DNA from: Pectobacterium colocasium
GTDB lineage: Bacteria; Pseudomonadota; Gammaproteobacteria; Enterobacterales; Enterobacteriaceae
Direction: 5' to 3'
Length of the DNA stretch: 64,000 nucleotides
Assembly: GCF_020181655.1 (NCBI RefSeq)
Contig: NZ_CP084032.1
Span: 248,001-312,000 of the forward strand
Both the position numbers and the translations under genes were made by a program. This document shows, one piece after another, positions 1-13,130 of this stretch. How positions within the stretch are numbered: position 1 is the stretch's first letter; every line of letters starts with the position of its first letter. The notes under the pieces are model-generated. The model saw only the letters and a list, made by a program, of their open reading frames with translations, was not told the origin of the DNA and did not search any database.

Positions 1-821
1 CTGATGCCATGGGATTAGGGCTCTATTTTGAAGCGGGGGAAGGCCCACGCTTTCACTCTCCCATTACGTCTCATGCCCATGTGGTTAACCTGCCGATTCC
101 CGATCCTGAGCAGGAGCTCGGTTATGTGATGAATGCAGTGCGGACGATTCGTAAAAACCTCGCCGGTGAAGTGCCGTTGATCGGTTTCTCGGGCAGCCCG
201 TGGACGCTGGCGACCTACATGGTTGAGGGCGGTAGCAGCAAAGCGTTTACCGTCATCAAGAAAATGATGTTTGCTGAGCCTAAAACGCTACACCTGTTGC
301 TGGATAAGCTGGCGGATAGCGTCATTCTCTATCTCAATGCGCAAATTCGTGCTGGTGCGCAGGCAGTGATGGTATTCGATACCTGGGGCGGCGCGCTGAG
401 CGGACGTGACTACAAAGAATTCTCCCTGCGGTACATGCATAAGATTGTTGATGGTTTACTGCGTGAGAACGACGGTCGCCGTGTGCCAGTGACGCTCTTC
501 ACCAAAGGTGGAGGCCAGTGGCTGGAAGCGATGGCGGAGACAGGCTGCGACGCGCTGGGGCTAGACTGGACAAGTGATATTGCTGATGCACGCCGCCGTG
601 TAGGCGATAAAGTGGCGCTACAGGGAAATATGGATCCGTCGATGTTGTATGCCGATCCTGCACGGATCGAGCAGGAAGTGGCGTCGATCCTTGCTGGATT
701 TGGGCAAGGCAACGGGCATGTTTTCAATCTGGGTCATGGCATTCACCAAGATGTGCCGCCGGAACATGCGGGCGTGTTTGTTGAGGCTGTCCATCGGTTG
801 TCTCGCCCTTATCACGCATGA
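1..821 (+). CDS. hemE: uroporphyrinogen decarboxylase (3' part)
   Basis: HemE decarboxylates the four acetate side chains of uroporphyrinogen III to give coproporphyrinogen III in cytoplasmic heme synthesis. The frame is open from the window edge, and about 272 C-terminal residues of a protein usually near 354 are present, so the start lies upstream. Family stretches such as [26 protein letters not shown] and LQGNMDP are visible. The stop is followed 15 bases later by nfi, as in E. coli, so the two are probably cotranscribed. Identification is firm; only the truncation by the window limits it. Confidence 0.97.
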   Translation, partial: DAMGLGLYFEAGEGPRFHSPITSHAHVVNLPIPDPEQELGYVMNAVRTIRKNLAGEVPLIGFSGSPWTLATYMVEGGSSKAFTVIKKMMFAEPKTLHLLLDKLADSVILYLNAQIRAGAQAVMVFDTWGGALSGRDYKEFSLRYMHKIVDGLLRENDGRRVPVTLFTKGGGQWLEAMAETGCDALGLDWTSDIADARRRVGDKVALQGNMDPSMLYADPARIEQEVASILAGFGQGNGHVFNLGHGIHQDVPPEHAGVFVEAVHRLSRPYHA

Positions 822-836
822 TTCACAGGAGATGAT

Positions 837-1526
837 GTGATTGATACACAACAGCTGCGGGTTGAGCAACTGGCCCGCGCTTCTGATGTGATTCGGCACG
901 ACGATGTACCTTTTGAGCAGCCTGCGTTTATCGCGGGTGCTGACGTTGGCTTTGAGCAAGAAGGCTCGGTCACTCGCGCGGCGATTGCGCTAATGCGCTA
1001 TCCTTCGTTGGAGCTGGTAGAATACAAGATTGCGCGTATCAGCACGACGATGCCCTATATCCCCGGTTTTCTTTCATTTCGCGAATGCCCTGGGCTGCTT
1101 GCCGCGTGGGCATTGCTTGAACAGAAACCCGATCTGCTGTTTGTCGATGGGCATGGGATTTCTCACCCACGGCGCCTCGGCGTTGCCAGCCATTTTGGCC
1201 TGCTGGTTGATGTTCCGACGATTGGTGTGGCAAAAAGTCGGCTGTGTGGCCGATTTGAACCGTTGGCGGAGAGCGTCGGCAGCCAGCAGCCGTTACTGGA
1301 TAAGGGCGAGCAGATTGGCTGGGTCTGGCGCAGCAAAGCGCGCTGTAATCCGCTGTTTGTGGCGACGGGGCACCGAGTTGGACAAGACAGTGCATTGCAC
1401 TGGGTACAATGTTGTATGCGCGGTTACCGTTTACCGGAGCCGACCCGCTGGGCTGATGCGGTTGCATCGAATCGTCCCGCATTTGTGCGTTGGCAACGGC
1501 AGCAAGATGCTAACGTATTGTCGTAA
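837..1526 (+). CDS. nfi: endonuclease V (deoxyinosine 3' endonuclease)
   Basis: Endonuclease V nicks DNA one phosphodiester 3' to deoxyinosine and starts repair of deaminated adenine. The 229 residues include the family blocks [21 protein letters not shown] and [20 protein letters not shown], which hold the expected metal-binding Asp and Glu. The GTG at 837 is chosen because CAGGAGA lies just upstream (826-832). The two ATGs at 832 and 835 are out of frame. The gene sits in the hemE-nfi-yjaG order of E. coli and is probably read from the hemE promoter. Confidence 0.96.
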   Translation: MIDTQQLRVEQLARASDVIRHDDVPFEQPAFIAGADVGFEQEGSVTRAAIALMRYPSLELVEYKIARISTTMPYIPGFLSFRECPGLLAAWALLEQKPDLLFVDGHGISHPRRLGVASHFGLLVDVPTIGVAKSRLCGRFEPLAESVGSQQPLLDKGEQIGWVWRSKARCNPLFVATGHRVGQDSALHWVQCCMRGYRLPEPTRWADAVASNRPAFVRWQRQQDANVLS

Positions 1527-1603
1527 AACTTTAGGAATTCAGGCATAGGGCGTCACTGTGATTTCAGGTACACTGCCGTCCGTCGCTGTTAATGAGCATA
1601 AAA

Positions 1604-2194
1604 ATGTTACGTAACCCCATTCATTTACGTCTGGAAAAACTGGCAAGCTGGCAGCATGTCACTTTTATGGCATGCCTTTGTGAACGTATGTATCCCAACT
1701 ACCACGAGTTCTGTCGTCAAACAGAGTTCGGCGATGCGATGGTTTACCGCCGCATTCTCGATTTGGTATGGGAAACATTGGTTGTTAAAGATGCGAAGGT
1801 TAATTTCGATAGCCAGTTGGAAAAGCTGGAAGAAGCGATTCCTGCTGCGGAAGATTACGATCTTTACGGCGTCTACCCGGCTATTGATGCCTGTATCGCG
1901 TTGGGCGAGCTGATTCATTCGCGTTTAAGCGGTGCAACGCTCGAACATGCGATAGCGATTAGCGAAACGTCCATCCGCACAGTTGCCATGTTGGAAATGA
2001 CGCAGGCAGGCAAAGAAATGACCGACGATGAGCTAAAGGTTTTGCCTGCAATTGAAGAAGAATGGGACATCCAATGGGAGATTTTTCGCCTGTTGGCGGC
2101 CTGTGAAGAACGCGACATTGAGCTGATAAAAGGGCTCCGTTCCGATCTGCGCGAGGCCGGAAGTAGTAACATCGGGATAAATTTGCATCAATAA
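1604..2194 (+). CDS. yjaG: DUF416 family protein YjaG
   Basis: This is a conserved enterobacterial cytoplasmic protein of unknown function (DUF416). An in-frame ATG exists at 1592, but the family begins MLxNPIHLRLE, so the ATG at 1604 is taken, giving 196 residues, the usual length. The N-terminal segment HVTFMACLCERMYPNY and the DLYGVYPAIDACIALGEL block match the family. No catalytic motif is recognisable. It lies between nfi and hupA, as in E. coli. The 77-base gap after nfi shows no clear terminator. Confidence 0.93.
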   Translation: MLRNPIHLRLEKLASWQHVTFMACLCERMYPNYHEFCRQTEFGDAMVYRRILDLVWETLVVKDAKVNFDSQLEKLEEAIPAAEDYDLYGVYPAIDACIALGELIHSRLSGATLEHAIAISETSIRTVAMLEMTQAGKEMTDDELKVLPAIEEEWDIQWEIFRLLAACEERDIELIKGLRSDLREAGSSNIGINLHQ

Positions 2195-2398
2195 CGCGAT
2201 AAAACGTGATTTAAGGCCTGAAATGGCCTGTCTTAAGGCTTCACATTCGCACCCTGTCTGGTCTACATTTGGGGGGCGTAAAAAAAGTGGCTGTCGGTGC
2301 GTGTATGCAGGAGAGTGCTACCACACCCTGAAAAGGGAGATGGCATATCCGTCGCACTCGATGCTTAGCAAGCGATAAACACACTGTAAGGATAACTT

Positions 2399-2671
2399 AT
2401 GAATAAGACTCAACTGATTGATGTAATTGCGGACAAAGCTGATCTGTCAAAAGCACAGGCTAAAGCAGCTCTGGAATCAACTCTGGCGGCAATTACCGAG
2501 TCTCTGAAAGAAGGTGATGCAGTACAATTAGTTGGTTTTGGTACATTTAAAGTCAACCATCGTAATGAGCGCACTGGCCGCAACCCACAAACCGGTAAAG
2601 AAATCAAAATTGCTGCTGCCAACGTGCCAGCGTTTGTTTCTGGTAAGGCTCTGAAAGACGCTGTTAAATAA
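2399..2671 (+). CDS. hupA: nucleoid protein HU, alpha subunit
   Basis: HU-alpha is a small dimeric protein that bends DNA and compacts the nucleoid. The 90 residues are typical from [14 protein letters not shown] to the C-terminal KALKDAVK, with the arm motif RNPQTGKEI containing the intercalating proline. A good ribosome site, AAGGATAACTT, precedes the ATG. About 200 bases upstream are non-coding and should carry the promoters. A GC stem with a T-rich tail lies 26 bases after the stop and probably ends most transcripts, although it falls inside the next reading frame. Confidence 0.98.
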   Translation: MNKTQLIDVIADKADLSKAQAKAALESTLAAITESLKEGDAVQLVGFGTFKVNHRNERTGRNPQTGKEIKIAAANVPAFVSGKALKDAVK

Positions 2672-2675
2672 GCCC

Positions 2676-3362
2676 ATGTCGGTTAAAAGTTTAAGCAGAG
2701 GGGCGTTTTCGCCCCTTTTGCTTTTACGACGATTGTGTGGCGCAGGCCTCGTGCTTATTGCTGTGGTGGCCTGTAGTAGTCGCACCGCACCGCCGGAGTT
2801 TTTTGCCAGCGGTTATGTTGCCGATCGCGGTATTGTGCGTTTGTGGCGTAAAGACGATGCGCAGAATACGACGGCGCTGACCACCGTGTTCAACCCGCTT
2901 CAGGGTAACGGCCTGGTGGTGACTCGCTATACGTTCCAGCAGGATAAGCTGCGTGAGATACAGCGTAATCAGCTCGGCGCGCAAAAAGAAGATATGCGCT
3001 TGCGCTTTGCAGAAGATGGAACCGTCAGTTTTATGCAGCGGCAACTTGCCGAAAGGCGTGAATCGGTTTCTGACGATGATATCGCGCTCTATCAGTTTGA
3101 TGCTAAGCGCATGCTGGAGTTGAGCGATGTACTGCGTGCAGGCAAGGTGACGCTAAAACAAGGGAAATGGCTGGAAGGACAGGTTCAGTCTTGTGACGGT
3201 ACGGTAGTTCGCCCTGATTTTGACAATGATTCGCGTGAATGGATTGCAGAGCAAAAAGTGCATGCCACGCGCCCGCTAAACGTCGCATGGCTGGAAGCGC
3301 CGGAAGGGACGCAGCTATTGCTGGTGGTGGAAGATGATGTTTGCCAATGGCAGCCTAAATAA
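2676..3362 (+). CDS. yjaH: DUF1481 family lipoprotein (YjaH-like)
   Basis: Predicted outer- or inner-membrane lipoprotein of unknown function, matching E. coli YjaH in position and type. A basic N-terminus and hydrophobic stretch lead to a lipobox-like LIAVVACSS, so cleavage before the Cys near residue 33 is likely. The mature part is about 195 residues, mostly charged, with no enzyme motif. The start is uncertain. The ATG at 2676 is only 5 bases after hupA and lacks a clear ribosome site, while AGAGGGG at 2697-2703 could serve an in-frame TTG at 2718. Both leave the lipobox intact. Confidence 0.85.
   Translation: MSVKSLSRGAFSPLLLLRRLCGAGLVLIAVVACSSRTAPPEFFASGYVADRGIVRLWRKDDAQNTTALTTVFNPLQGNGLVVTRYTFQQDKLREIQRNQLGAQKEDMRLRFAEDGTVSFMQRQLAERRESVSDDDIALYQFDAKRMLELSDVLRAGKVTLKQGKWLEGQVQSCDGTVVRPDFDNDSREWIAEQKVHATRPLNVAWLEAPEGTQLLLVVEDDVCQWQPK
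2697..2725 (+). terminator. hupA intrinsic terminator
   Basis: GGGGCG (2700-2705), a TTTT loop and CGCCCC (2710-2715) form a perfect stem, extended by A2699-T2716, followed by TTTTGCTTTT. The hairpin lies inside the first codons of the following lipoprotein frame, so hupA termination and lipoprotein expression may compete. Confidence 0.75.
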
Positions 3363-3384
3363 CGTTAATCTAAAAATCTGGCAA

Positions 3385-3409
3385 TAAAAAACCCGGATTT
3401 CTCCGGGCT
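3385..3409 (-). terminator. purHD terminator
   Basis: Read on the minus strand, CCCGGA, a 4-base loop and TCCGGG (3392-3407) are followed by TTTTTT (complement of 3385-3391). It lies 38 bases past the purD stop and separates purHD from the convergent yjaH gene. Confidence 0.85.
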
Positions 3410-3446
3410 TCAGTATTTATCAGACAATCGTTATCAGGATCGCCTA

Positions 3447-4733
3447 TCAGGCTTGCTCGCGCTCAATGGCGCGGTAGCCGATGTCTTTTCGACAGAATAC
3501 ACCTTGCCATTGAATACCTGCTGCGATTTCGTAAGCGCGCTGCTGCGCTTCAGCGACGGTATTGCCCAGTGCGGTGACGCACAGTACGCGGCCGCCGTTG
3601 GTGACGACATCAATACCGTTCAGCTTGGTACCAGCATGGAAGACCTTGCCATCTTCGGCATCTTGCTGCGGTAAGCCGGAAATCACATCGCCCGTGTTGT
3701 AGTCAGCCGGGTAGCCGCCTGCGGCCAATACCACACCCAGAGACGGACGTTCATCCCAGATGGAATCTTTCTGATCCAGCGTGCCGTCACAGGCTGCCAG
3801 ACACAGTTCCACCAGATCAGAGCGTAAGCGCAACATAATTGGCTGTGTTTCTGGATCGCCAAAACGACAGTTGAACTCGATCACTTTTGGCTGACCATCG
3901 GCAGAAATCATCAGGCCCGCATACAGGAAACCGACGTAGGTATTTCCCTCTGCGGCCATGCCGTTGACGGTTGGCCAAATTACCTGATCCATCACTCGCT
4001 GGTGGATTTCATCAGTCACGACCGGGGCTGGAGAATAAGCACCCATACCGCCAGTATTCGGGCCTGTATCTTTATCCCCAACACGTTTATGATCCTGACT
4101 GGTGGCCATTGGCAGCACATTCTTGCCATCCACCATCACGATGAAACTGGCTTCTTCGCCATCAAGGAATTCTTCCACCACGATACGGTGCCCGGCATCA
4201 CCGAAGGCATTGCCCGCCAGCATATCCTGAATGGCGTTTTCTGCTTCCTGCAACGTCATGGCGACAATCACACCCTTGCCAGCGGCTAATCCATCCGCCT
4301 TGATGACGATAGGCGCACCTTTGCTACGCACATAGGCCAGTGCAGGTTCAACTTCGGTGAAGTTTTGGTATTCCGCTGTCGGGATGTTGTGGCGTGCCAG
4401 AAAATCTTTAGTGAAGGCTTTGGAGCCTTCTAACTGTGCTGCGCCCTGCGTTGGGCCAAAGATTTTTAGACCCGCGTTCTGAAATGCATCGACAACACCG
4501 AGAACTAACGGTGTTTCTGGGCCAACGATGGTTAAATCGATGTGGTTTTCCTGCGCAAAAGTGACTAACGCTGGAATGTCGGTTGCGGCGATATCGACAT
4601 TGGTCAGCGCTGGCTCAAGCGCGGTGCCGGCATTTCCCGGAGCGACATAAACGCGTTTTGCCAGCGGTGACTGTGCGGCTTTCCAGGCCAGCGCGTGCTC
4701 GCGTCCGCCATTACCAATTACTAAAATGTTCAT
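3447..4733 (-). CDS. purD: phosphoribosylamine-glycine ligase (GAR synthetase)
   Basis: PurD is an ATP-grasp enzyme that joins 5-phosphoribosylamine to glycine, the second step of purine synthesis. From the ATG at 4733 it has 428 residues, the usual length. It starts MNILVIGNGGREHALAWK and contains VIKADGLAAGKGV (ATP-grasp) and the loop DHKRVGDKDTGPNTGGMG. An in-frame TTG nine bases further upstream is a less likely start. GGAG lies about 10 bases before the ATG. It follows purH after 18 bases, so both are one operon under the PurR box near 6490. Confidence 0.98.
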   Translation of the reverse strand: MNILVIGNGGREHALAWKAAQSPLAKRVYVAPGNAGTALEPALTNVDIAATDIPALVTFAQENHIDLTIVGPETPLVLGVVDAFQNAGLKIFGPTQGAAQLEGSKAFTKDFLARHNIPTAEYQNFTEVEPALAYVRSKGAPIVIKADGLAAGKGVIVAMTLQEAENAIQDMLAGNAFGDAGHRIVVEEFLDGEEASFIVMVDGKNVLPMATSQDHKRVGDKDTGPNTGGMGAYSPAPVVTDEIHQRVMDQVIWPTVNGMAAEGNTYVGFLYAGLMISADGQPKVIEFNCRFGDPETQPIMLRLRSDLVELCLAACDGTLDQKDSIWDERPSLGVVLAAGGYPADYNTGDVISGLPQQDAEDGKVFHAGTKLNGIDVVTNGGRVLCVTALGNTVAEAQQRAYEIAAGIQWQGVFCRKDIGYRAIEREQA

Positions 4734-4751
4734 TTCGGTCAAGCTCCAGAA

Positions 4752-6341
4752 TTAATGGCGGAAATGGCGCATGTCGGTAAAGATCATCGCAATGCCGTGT
4801 TCGTTGGCGGCGGCAATGACCTCATCATCGCGAATGGAGCCGCCCGGTTGGATCACACAGGTAATACCAACAGCTGCAGCAGCATCAATACCATCACGGA
4901 ATGGGAAGAACGCATCAGATGCCATCGCGGAACCTTTTACCTCCAGCCCTTCATCACCTGCTTTGATTCCGGCGATTTTTGCTGAATAAACGCGGCTCAT
5001 CTGACCGGCACCTATTCCGATGGTCATATTGTCGCGTGCATACACAATCGCATTGGATTTAACGAATTTAGCCACTTTCCAGCAGAAGAGGGCGTCGCGC
5101 AATTCCTGCTCGCTCGGCTGGCGTTCAGTCACGACACGCAGTTGAGAGGCATCGACCATGCCCAGATCGCGATCCTGTACCAGCAAACCGCCGTTGACGC
5201 GTTTGAAATCCAGGCCAGCAACGCGTTGCTGCCAATTGCCACTGATCAGGACACGTACGTTTTGTTTGGCAGCCGTCACCTTTAATGCGGCCTCGCTGGC
5301 GGATGGCGCAATAATCACTTCGACAAACTGACGGCTGATAATGGCCTGCGCCGTTTCTTCATCTAGCTCACGGTTGAAAGCGATTATGCCGCCGAATGCC
5401 GATGTTGGGTCGGTTTTATAGGCGCGTTCGTAGGCATCAAGAATTGAGCCGCCAATTGCTACACCACATGGGTTCGCATGTTTAACGATAACGCAGGCCG
5501 GTTCGGAAAATTCTTTCACACATTCCAGCGCCGCATCGGTATCGGCGATGTTGTTATAAGACAGTGCCTTTCCTTGTAACTGTGTAGCCGTCGCGACAGA
5601 AGCCTCACTAATATTCTCTTCTATATAGAAGGCAGCTTGCTGATGGCTGTTCTCGCCGTAGCGCATGTCCTGCTTTTTGATGTAGTTCAGGTTTAACGTG
5701 CGCGGGAAGTTACCTGATGGTTTATCGGTTTCACCGTGGTAAGGCGGAACCAGTGCGCCAAAATAATTGGCAATCATGCTGTCGTACGCGGCAGTATGTT
5801 CAAAAGCTTTAATGGCTAAATCGAAACGGGTTTCGTATGTCAGCGAACCTTCGTTGGTGTCGATTTCATTAATAATGGCACTGTAGTCGCTGCTCTTGAC
5901 CACGATAGCCACATCTTTATGGTTCTTGGCGGCGGAGCGAACCATCGTCGGGCCGCCGATATCGATATTCTCGACAGCGTCTTCTAATGTGCAGTTCTCA
6001 CGCGCCACGGTCTGGGCAAACGGATACAAATTCACAACCACGATATCGATCGGCTTAATGTCATGCTGCGTCATGATCGCATCATCTTGATCGCGACGTC
6101 CCAAAATACCGCCGTGTACTTTCGGGTGCAGAGTCTTTACACGCCCATCCATCATTTCCGGGAAGCCAGTGTAGTCAGAGACTTCAGTCACCGGCAAGCC
6201 AGCATCAGCCAGCAAACGGGCGGTTCCACCAGTTGAAAGAAGCTCGACGCCACGGTGGGACAGAGCTTGAGCAAATTCGACAATACCTGCTTTGTCAGAA
6301 ACGCTGAGCAGAGCGCGGCGAATTGGACGGCGTTGTTGCAT
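4752..6341 (-). CDS. purH: bifunctional AICAR transformylase / IMP cyclohydrolase
   Basis: PurH carries out the last two steps of IMP synthesis: formylation of AICAR and ring closure. The frame is open far upstream, but [19 protein letters not shown] at 6341 is the family start and gives 529 residues, the E. coli length. The N-terminal cyclohydrolase part shows [10 protein letters not shown] and [19 protein letters not shown]. The transformylase part shows KHANPCGVA and AFGGIIAFN. It is the first gene of purHD and is divergent from the rrn operon. The E. coli zraPSR genes that sit beside purD are absent here. Confidence 0.98.
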   Translation of the reverse strand: MQQRRPIRRALLSVSDKAGIVEFAQALSHRGVELLSTGGTARLLADAGLPVTEVSDYTGFPEMMDGRVKTLHPKVHGGILGRRDQDDAIMTQHDIKPIDIVVVNLYPFAQTVARENCTLEDAVENIDIGGPTMVRSAAKNHKDVAIVVKSSDYSAIINEIDTNEGSLTYETRFDLAIKAFEHTAAYDSMIANYFGALVPPYHGETDKPSGNFPRTLNLNYIKKQDMRYGENSHQQAAFYIEENISEASVATATQLQGKALSYNNIADTDAALECVKEFSEPACVIVKHANPCGVAIGGSILDAYERAYKTDPTSAFGGIIAFNRELDEETAQAIISRQFVEVIIAPSASEAALKVTAAKQNVRVLISGNWQQRVAGLDFKRVNGGLLVQDRDLGMVDASQLRVVTERQPSEQELRDALFCWKVAKFVKSNAIVYARDNMTIGIGAGQMSRVYSAKIAGIKAGDEGLEVKGSAMASDAFFPFRDGIDAAAAVGITCVIQPGGSIRDDEVIAAANEHGIAMIFTDMRHFRH

Positions 6342-6484
6342 GATGATGTTATCCCCTGGATTTGGGTAGTCAGTAAAGAACGGTATGTGAATATCGTCTT
6401 TGTCAGAGCAATAATTGCGGAATAAAGAGAAATATTCAGTTAGCGTTCGCAAAAACACGACGATTTTGAACGAGGTGAATTGTA

Positions 6485-6500
6485 GCGAAAACGTTTGCGT
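6485..6500 (-). promoter_or_regulatory. PurR operator of purHD
   Basis: The minus strand reads ACGCAAACGTTTTCGC, which matches the PurR consensus ACGCAAACGTTTTCNT at all but the last base. It lies 144 bases upstream of purH. A TACAAT (minus, 6479-6484) directly downstream could be the -10, placing the operator over the promoter spacer. Purine-responsive repression is inferred from the E. coli regulon. Confidence 0.88.
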
Positions 6501-6532
6501 GATGCTCGTCAATTTTTGAATAGAATGCTTTC

Positions 6533-6541
6533 TGTGGATAA
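6533..6541 (-). promoter_or_regulatory. perfect DnaA box
   Basis: The minus strand reads TTATCCACA, the consensus high-affinity DnaA 9-mer, between the purH promoter and the rrn P1 region. A single 9-mer can arise by chance, so a regulatory role is only suggested. Confidence 0.4.
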
Positions 6542-6617
6542 GTTTGTGCAAAAATAGGTATAAAGCGGGGTTTTGCTGTGGAATGCAGCAAACAAACATT
6601 TTTCTTTAAAATACCTA

Positions 6618-6645
6618 TTGCGGCCTGCCGAGAAGTCCCTATAAT
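6618..6645 (+). promoter_or_regulatory. rrn P1 promoter
   Basis: TTGCGG (6618-6623), a 16-base spacer and TATAAT (6640-6645) are followed by the GC-rich discriminator GCGCC and by CACTGACACGG, closely matching E. coli rrn P1. The 16-base spacer and GC discriminator are the features tied to ppGpp and growth-rate control. Fis sites are expected upstream but were not resolved by eye. Confidence 0.85.
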
Positions 6646-6724
6646 GCGCCTCCACTGACACGGCAACAGCGCAAACGCAGTTGTGATGACAGAAAAAAGA
6701 TTTCATAAAGCAGTCAGCAATGAC

Positions 6725-6752
6725 TTGACTTTAAAGCGGATTAGCATAGTAT
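6725..6752 (+). promoter_or_regulatory. rrn P2 promoter
   Basis: TTGACT (6725-6730) and TAGTAT (6747-6752) are spaced by 16 bases and followed by GCGACCCGCGCC. It lies about 107 bases after P1, as in E. coli rrn operons. Confidence 0.75.
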
Positions 6753-6783
6753 ATGCGACCCGCGCCACGAGAGATTGTGGCAC

Positions 6784-6795
6784 TGCTCTTTAACA
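6784..6795 (+). promoter_or_regulatory. rrn leader boxA antitermination site
   Basis: TGCTCTTTAACA is the canonical boxA, bound by NusB/NusE (S10) to set up rRNA antitermination. It lies between P2 and 16S. A second copy lies before 23S. Confidence 0.85.
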
Positions 6796-6945
6796 ATTTA
6801 ATCAGACAATCTGTGTGGGCACTCACAAGACCGTATCTTGACGATATAAAAAGTCTTGAAGAGTGAACAACAGTAAATTCATTACGAATAAACAGTTTTA
6901 ATTCTTTGAGCATCGCTGACGAGTTCAGCAAATCAAACAAATCTT

Positions 6946-8487
<1,542 letters not shown>

Positions 8488-8573
8488 CCAAGAAGATGTG
8501 GGTTGAGTGAAGTGCTCACACAGATTGTCTGATGAAAATAACGAGCAAAAGCGTCAACAAAGTACGGTGTCGT

Positions 8574-8649
8574 GTCCCCTTCGTCTAGAGGCCTAGGACA
8601 CCGCCCTTTCACGGCGGTAACAGGGGTTCGAATCCCCTAGGGGACGCCA
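8574..8649 (+). tRNA. gltT: tRNA-Glu (UUC)
   Basis: A 76-base cloverleaf in the 16S-23S spacer. The acceptor arms GTCCCCT and AGGGGAC pair, the anticodon loop CTTTCAC has anticodon TTC, the T arm has GGTTCGAATCC, and CCA is encoded. It differs from the recalled E. coli tRNA-Glu by about one D-loop base. One tRNA-Glu in the spacer is the rrnB/C/E/G type, as expected beside purH. The symbol is generic. Confidence 0.98.
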
Positions 8650-8747
8650 GCGCATCCGACCATTCCGGTGAAAGCGGGGGTCTTCAGTAAGTAATCTGCT
8701 TACCTCATATCTTAAAACTGATTAGCGATAGTCAGGGTTTAAGATAT

Positions 8748-8759
8748 TGCTCTTTAACA
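8748..8759 (+). promoter_or_regulatory. spacer boxA before 23S
   Basis: TGCTCTTTAACA recurs in the 16S-23S spacer after the tRNA gene and is the standard second NusB/S10 site that renews antitermination for 23S. Confidence 0.8.
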
Positions 8760-8909
8760 ATCTGGAACAAGCTGAAAATTGAAACATGACAGCTGAACAT
8801 GCATGACTGCCTTCGGGTGAGTTGTGATGATTCTGTCTGTCAATGAGTCTCTCAAATAATCACAGCACGATGATGACTTTGATTTATCAAAGACACCTTC
8901 GGGTTGTGA

Positions 8910-11815
<2,906 letters not shown>

Positions 11816-11948
11816 ACAACACCGAAGGTGTTTTGAGTGATGATGACTCATAAAAAACAATACTCAGCTTGTTCGAAGATTGGTTCTGATGGTTGTGCAG
11901 AGAGAAGCGAAAGCGACTGAAGTGCGACGGTTGGAATGAAACAGAATT

Positions 11949-12068
11949 TGCCTGGCGGCGATAGCGCGGTGGTCCCACCTGACCCCATGCCGAACTCAGA
12001 AGTGAAACGCCGTAGCGCCGATGGTAGTGTGGGGCTTCCCCATGTGAGAGTAGGGAACTGCCAGGCAT
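11949..12068 (+). rRNA. rrf: 5S ribosomal RNA
   Basis: A 120-base gene from TGCCTGGCGGC to CTGCCAGGCAT whose ends pair. The loop segment CCGAACTCAGAAGTGAAACG is canonical. It follows 23S after about 130 bases and is the last RNA of the operon; no distal tRNA follows. Confidence 0.98.
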
Positions 12069-12081
12069 CAAATAGTGGAAG

Positions 12082-12108
12082 GCCCCTGTCGAAAGACAGG
12101 GGCTTTTT
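12082..12108 (+). terminator. rrn operon terminator
   Basis: GCCCCTGTC (12082-12090), loop GAAA and GACAGGGGC (12095-12103) form a perfect 9-pair stem, followed by TTTTT. It lies 14 bases after 5S and is a textbook rho-independent terminator. Confidence 0.93.
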
Positions 12109-12326
12109 GCTGTGCGCGTGTCGGTGCGAGCTGATTTTATCTATACCCATGGTGAAAGACCGCCTCTATCTATTCAATTACTCTGTGTAAACTGTGCTCA
12201 ATTCTGGGCTATTGACGGTTATTTTTGAGCCAGTGATGAAGTGAAACCAGTCTACCTTAATATCGCGTTAGTGATCCGATAATGTGAACCGCGAGAGCCA
12301 TCATCATACTGATGTTATTAGGAAAG

Positions 12327-12346
12327 GCCTGCGCAGACACGCAGGC
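12327..12346 (-). terminator. putative aap operon terminator
   Basis: GCCTGCG and CGCAGGC (12327-12333 and 12340-12346) pair around a 6-base loop. On the minus strand they are followed by CTTTCC. It lies just past the aapP stop. The tail is T-poor, so it may be a weak terminator. The rest of 12109-12360 shows nothing coding. Confidence 0.5.
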
Positions 12347-12360
12347 AGAGTGCTTCGGTA

Positions 12361-13122
12361 TTAGTGCAGAATCTGCGAGAGAAATGACTGCGTGCGTTCT
12401 GAGCGAGGGCTGGAGAAGAAGATATCTGGTGGCGCTTGTTCCACGATCTCCCCCTGATCCATAAAGATCACCCGGTCAGCGACCGTTCTTGCGAAACCCA
12501 TCTCGTGCGTTACGCAGAGCATCGTCATCCCGTCCTGAGCCAGTCCAAGCATGGTATCGAGTACCTCTTTTACCATTTCAGGATCCAACGCGGATGTCGG
12601 TTCATCAAACAACATAATCTTAGGTTTCATGCACAGTGAACGGGCGATGGCCACACGCTGCTGCTGACCTCCAGATAACTGTCCCGGAAATTTATGGGCA
12701 TGGGCGGCGATACGCACGCGTTCCAGATAGTGCATTGCCAGCTCTTCCGCTTCTTTTTTTGGCATGTGGCGCACCCAGCATGGCGCCAGCGTGCAGTTCT
12801 GTAATACGGTTAAGTGTGGGAACAAATTGAAGTGTTGGAAAACCATGCCGACTTCAGTACGAATTTTTTCGATATTACGCAAATCATGATTCAATTCGAT
12901 CCCATCAACGACAATTCGCCCTTGTTGATGCTCTTCGAGATGATTAATGCAGCGTATGGTGGTTGATTTCCCCGAGCCAGATGGGCCACACAGTACGATA
13001 CGTTCCCCCTGTCTGACCTGCAAATTGATATCTTTAAGTACATGAAATTGCCCGTACCATTTATTCACATTTTCTAAGGTAATCATGTGATCGGTTGATT
13101 GAGTGAATGCAGTCTGATTCAT
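12361..13122 (-). CDS. aapP: polar amino acid ABC transporter ATPase (YhdZ/AapP)
   Basis: Cytoplasmic ATPase of a general L-amino-acid importer (AapJQMP of rhizobia, YhdWXYZ of E. coli). The 253 residues contain Walker [10 protein letters not shown] (about 46-54), signature LSGGQQQR, Walker [15 protein letters not shown] and switch VTHEMGF, all intact. It is the last gene of the operon, 8 bases after aapM. The neighbouring operon at 16895-18370 has no ATPase gene, so this subunit is a candidate for sharing. Substrate choice is inferred from the family. Confidence 0.95.
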   Translation of the reverse strand: MNQTAFTQSTDHMITLENVNKWYGQFHVLKDINLQVRQGERIVLCGPSGSGKSTTIRCINHLEEHQQGRIVVDGIELNHDLRNIEKIRTEVGMVFQHFNLFPHLTVLQNCTLAPCWVRHMPKKEAEELAMHYLERVRIAAHAHKFPGQLSGGQQQRVAIARSLCMKPKIMLFDEPTSALDPEMVKEVLDTMLGLAQDGMTMLCVTHEMGFARTVADRVIFMDQGEIVEQAPPDIFFSSPRSERTQSFLSQILH

Positions 13123-13130
13123 GGATGGCC

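Larger units (their letters stand above)
6342..6945. other. divergent purH / rrn control region
   Basis: This 604-base gap has no gene. It holds the purH leader and PurR box, a DnaA box, an A/T-rich UP-element-like run before rrn P1 (about 6594-6616), rrn P1 and P2, and the boxA leader. Short minus-strand frames here have no ribosome sites or known products. Confidence 0.8.

Noticed and set aside
5896-6090. Plus-strand frames antisense to purH
   Set aside because: Shadows of a certain gene with no independent support.
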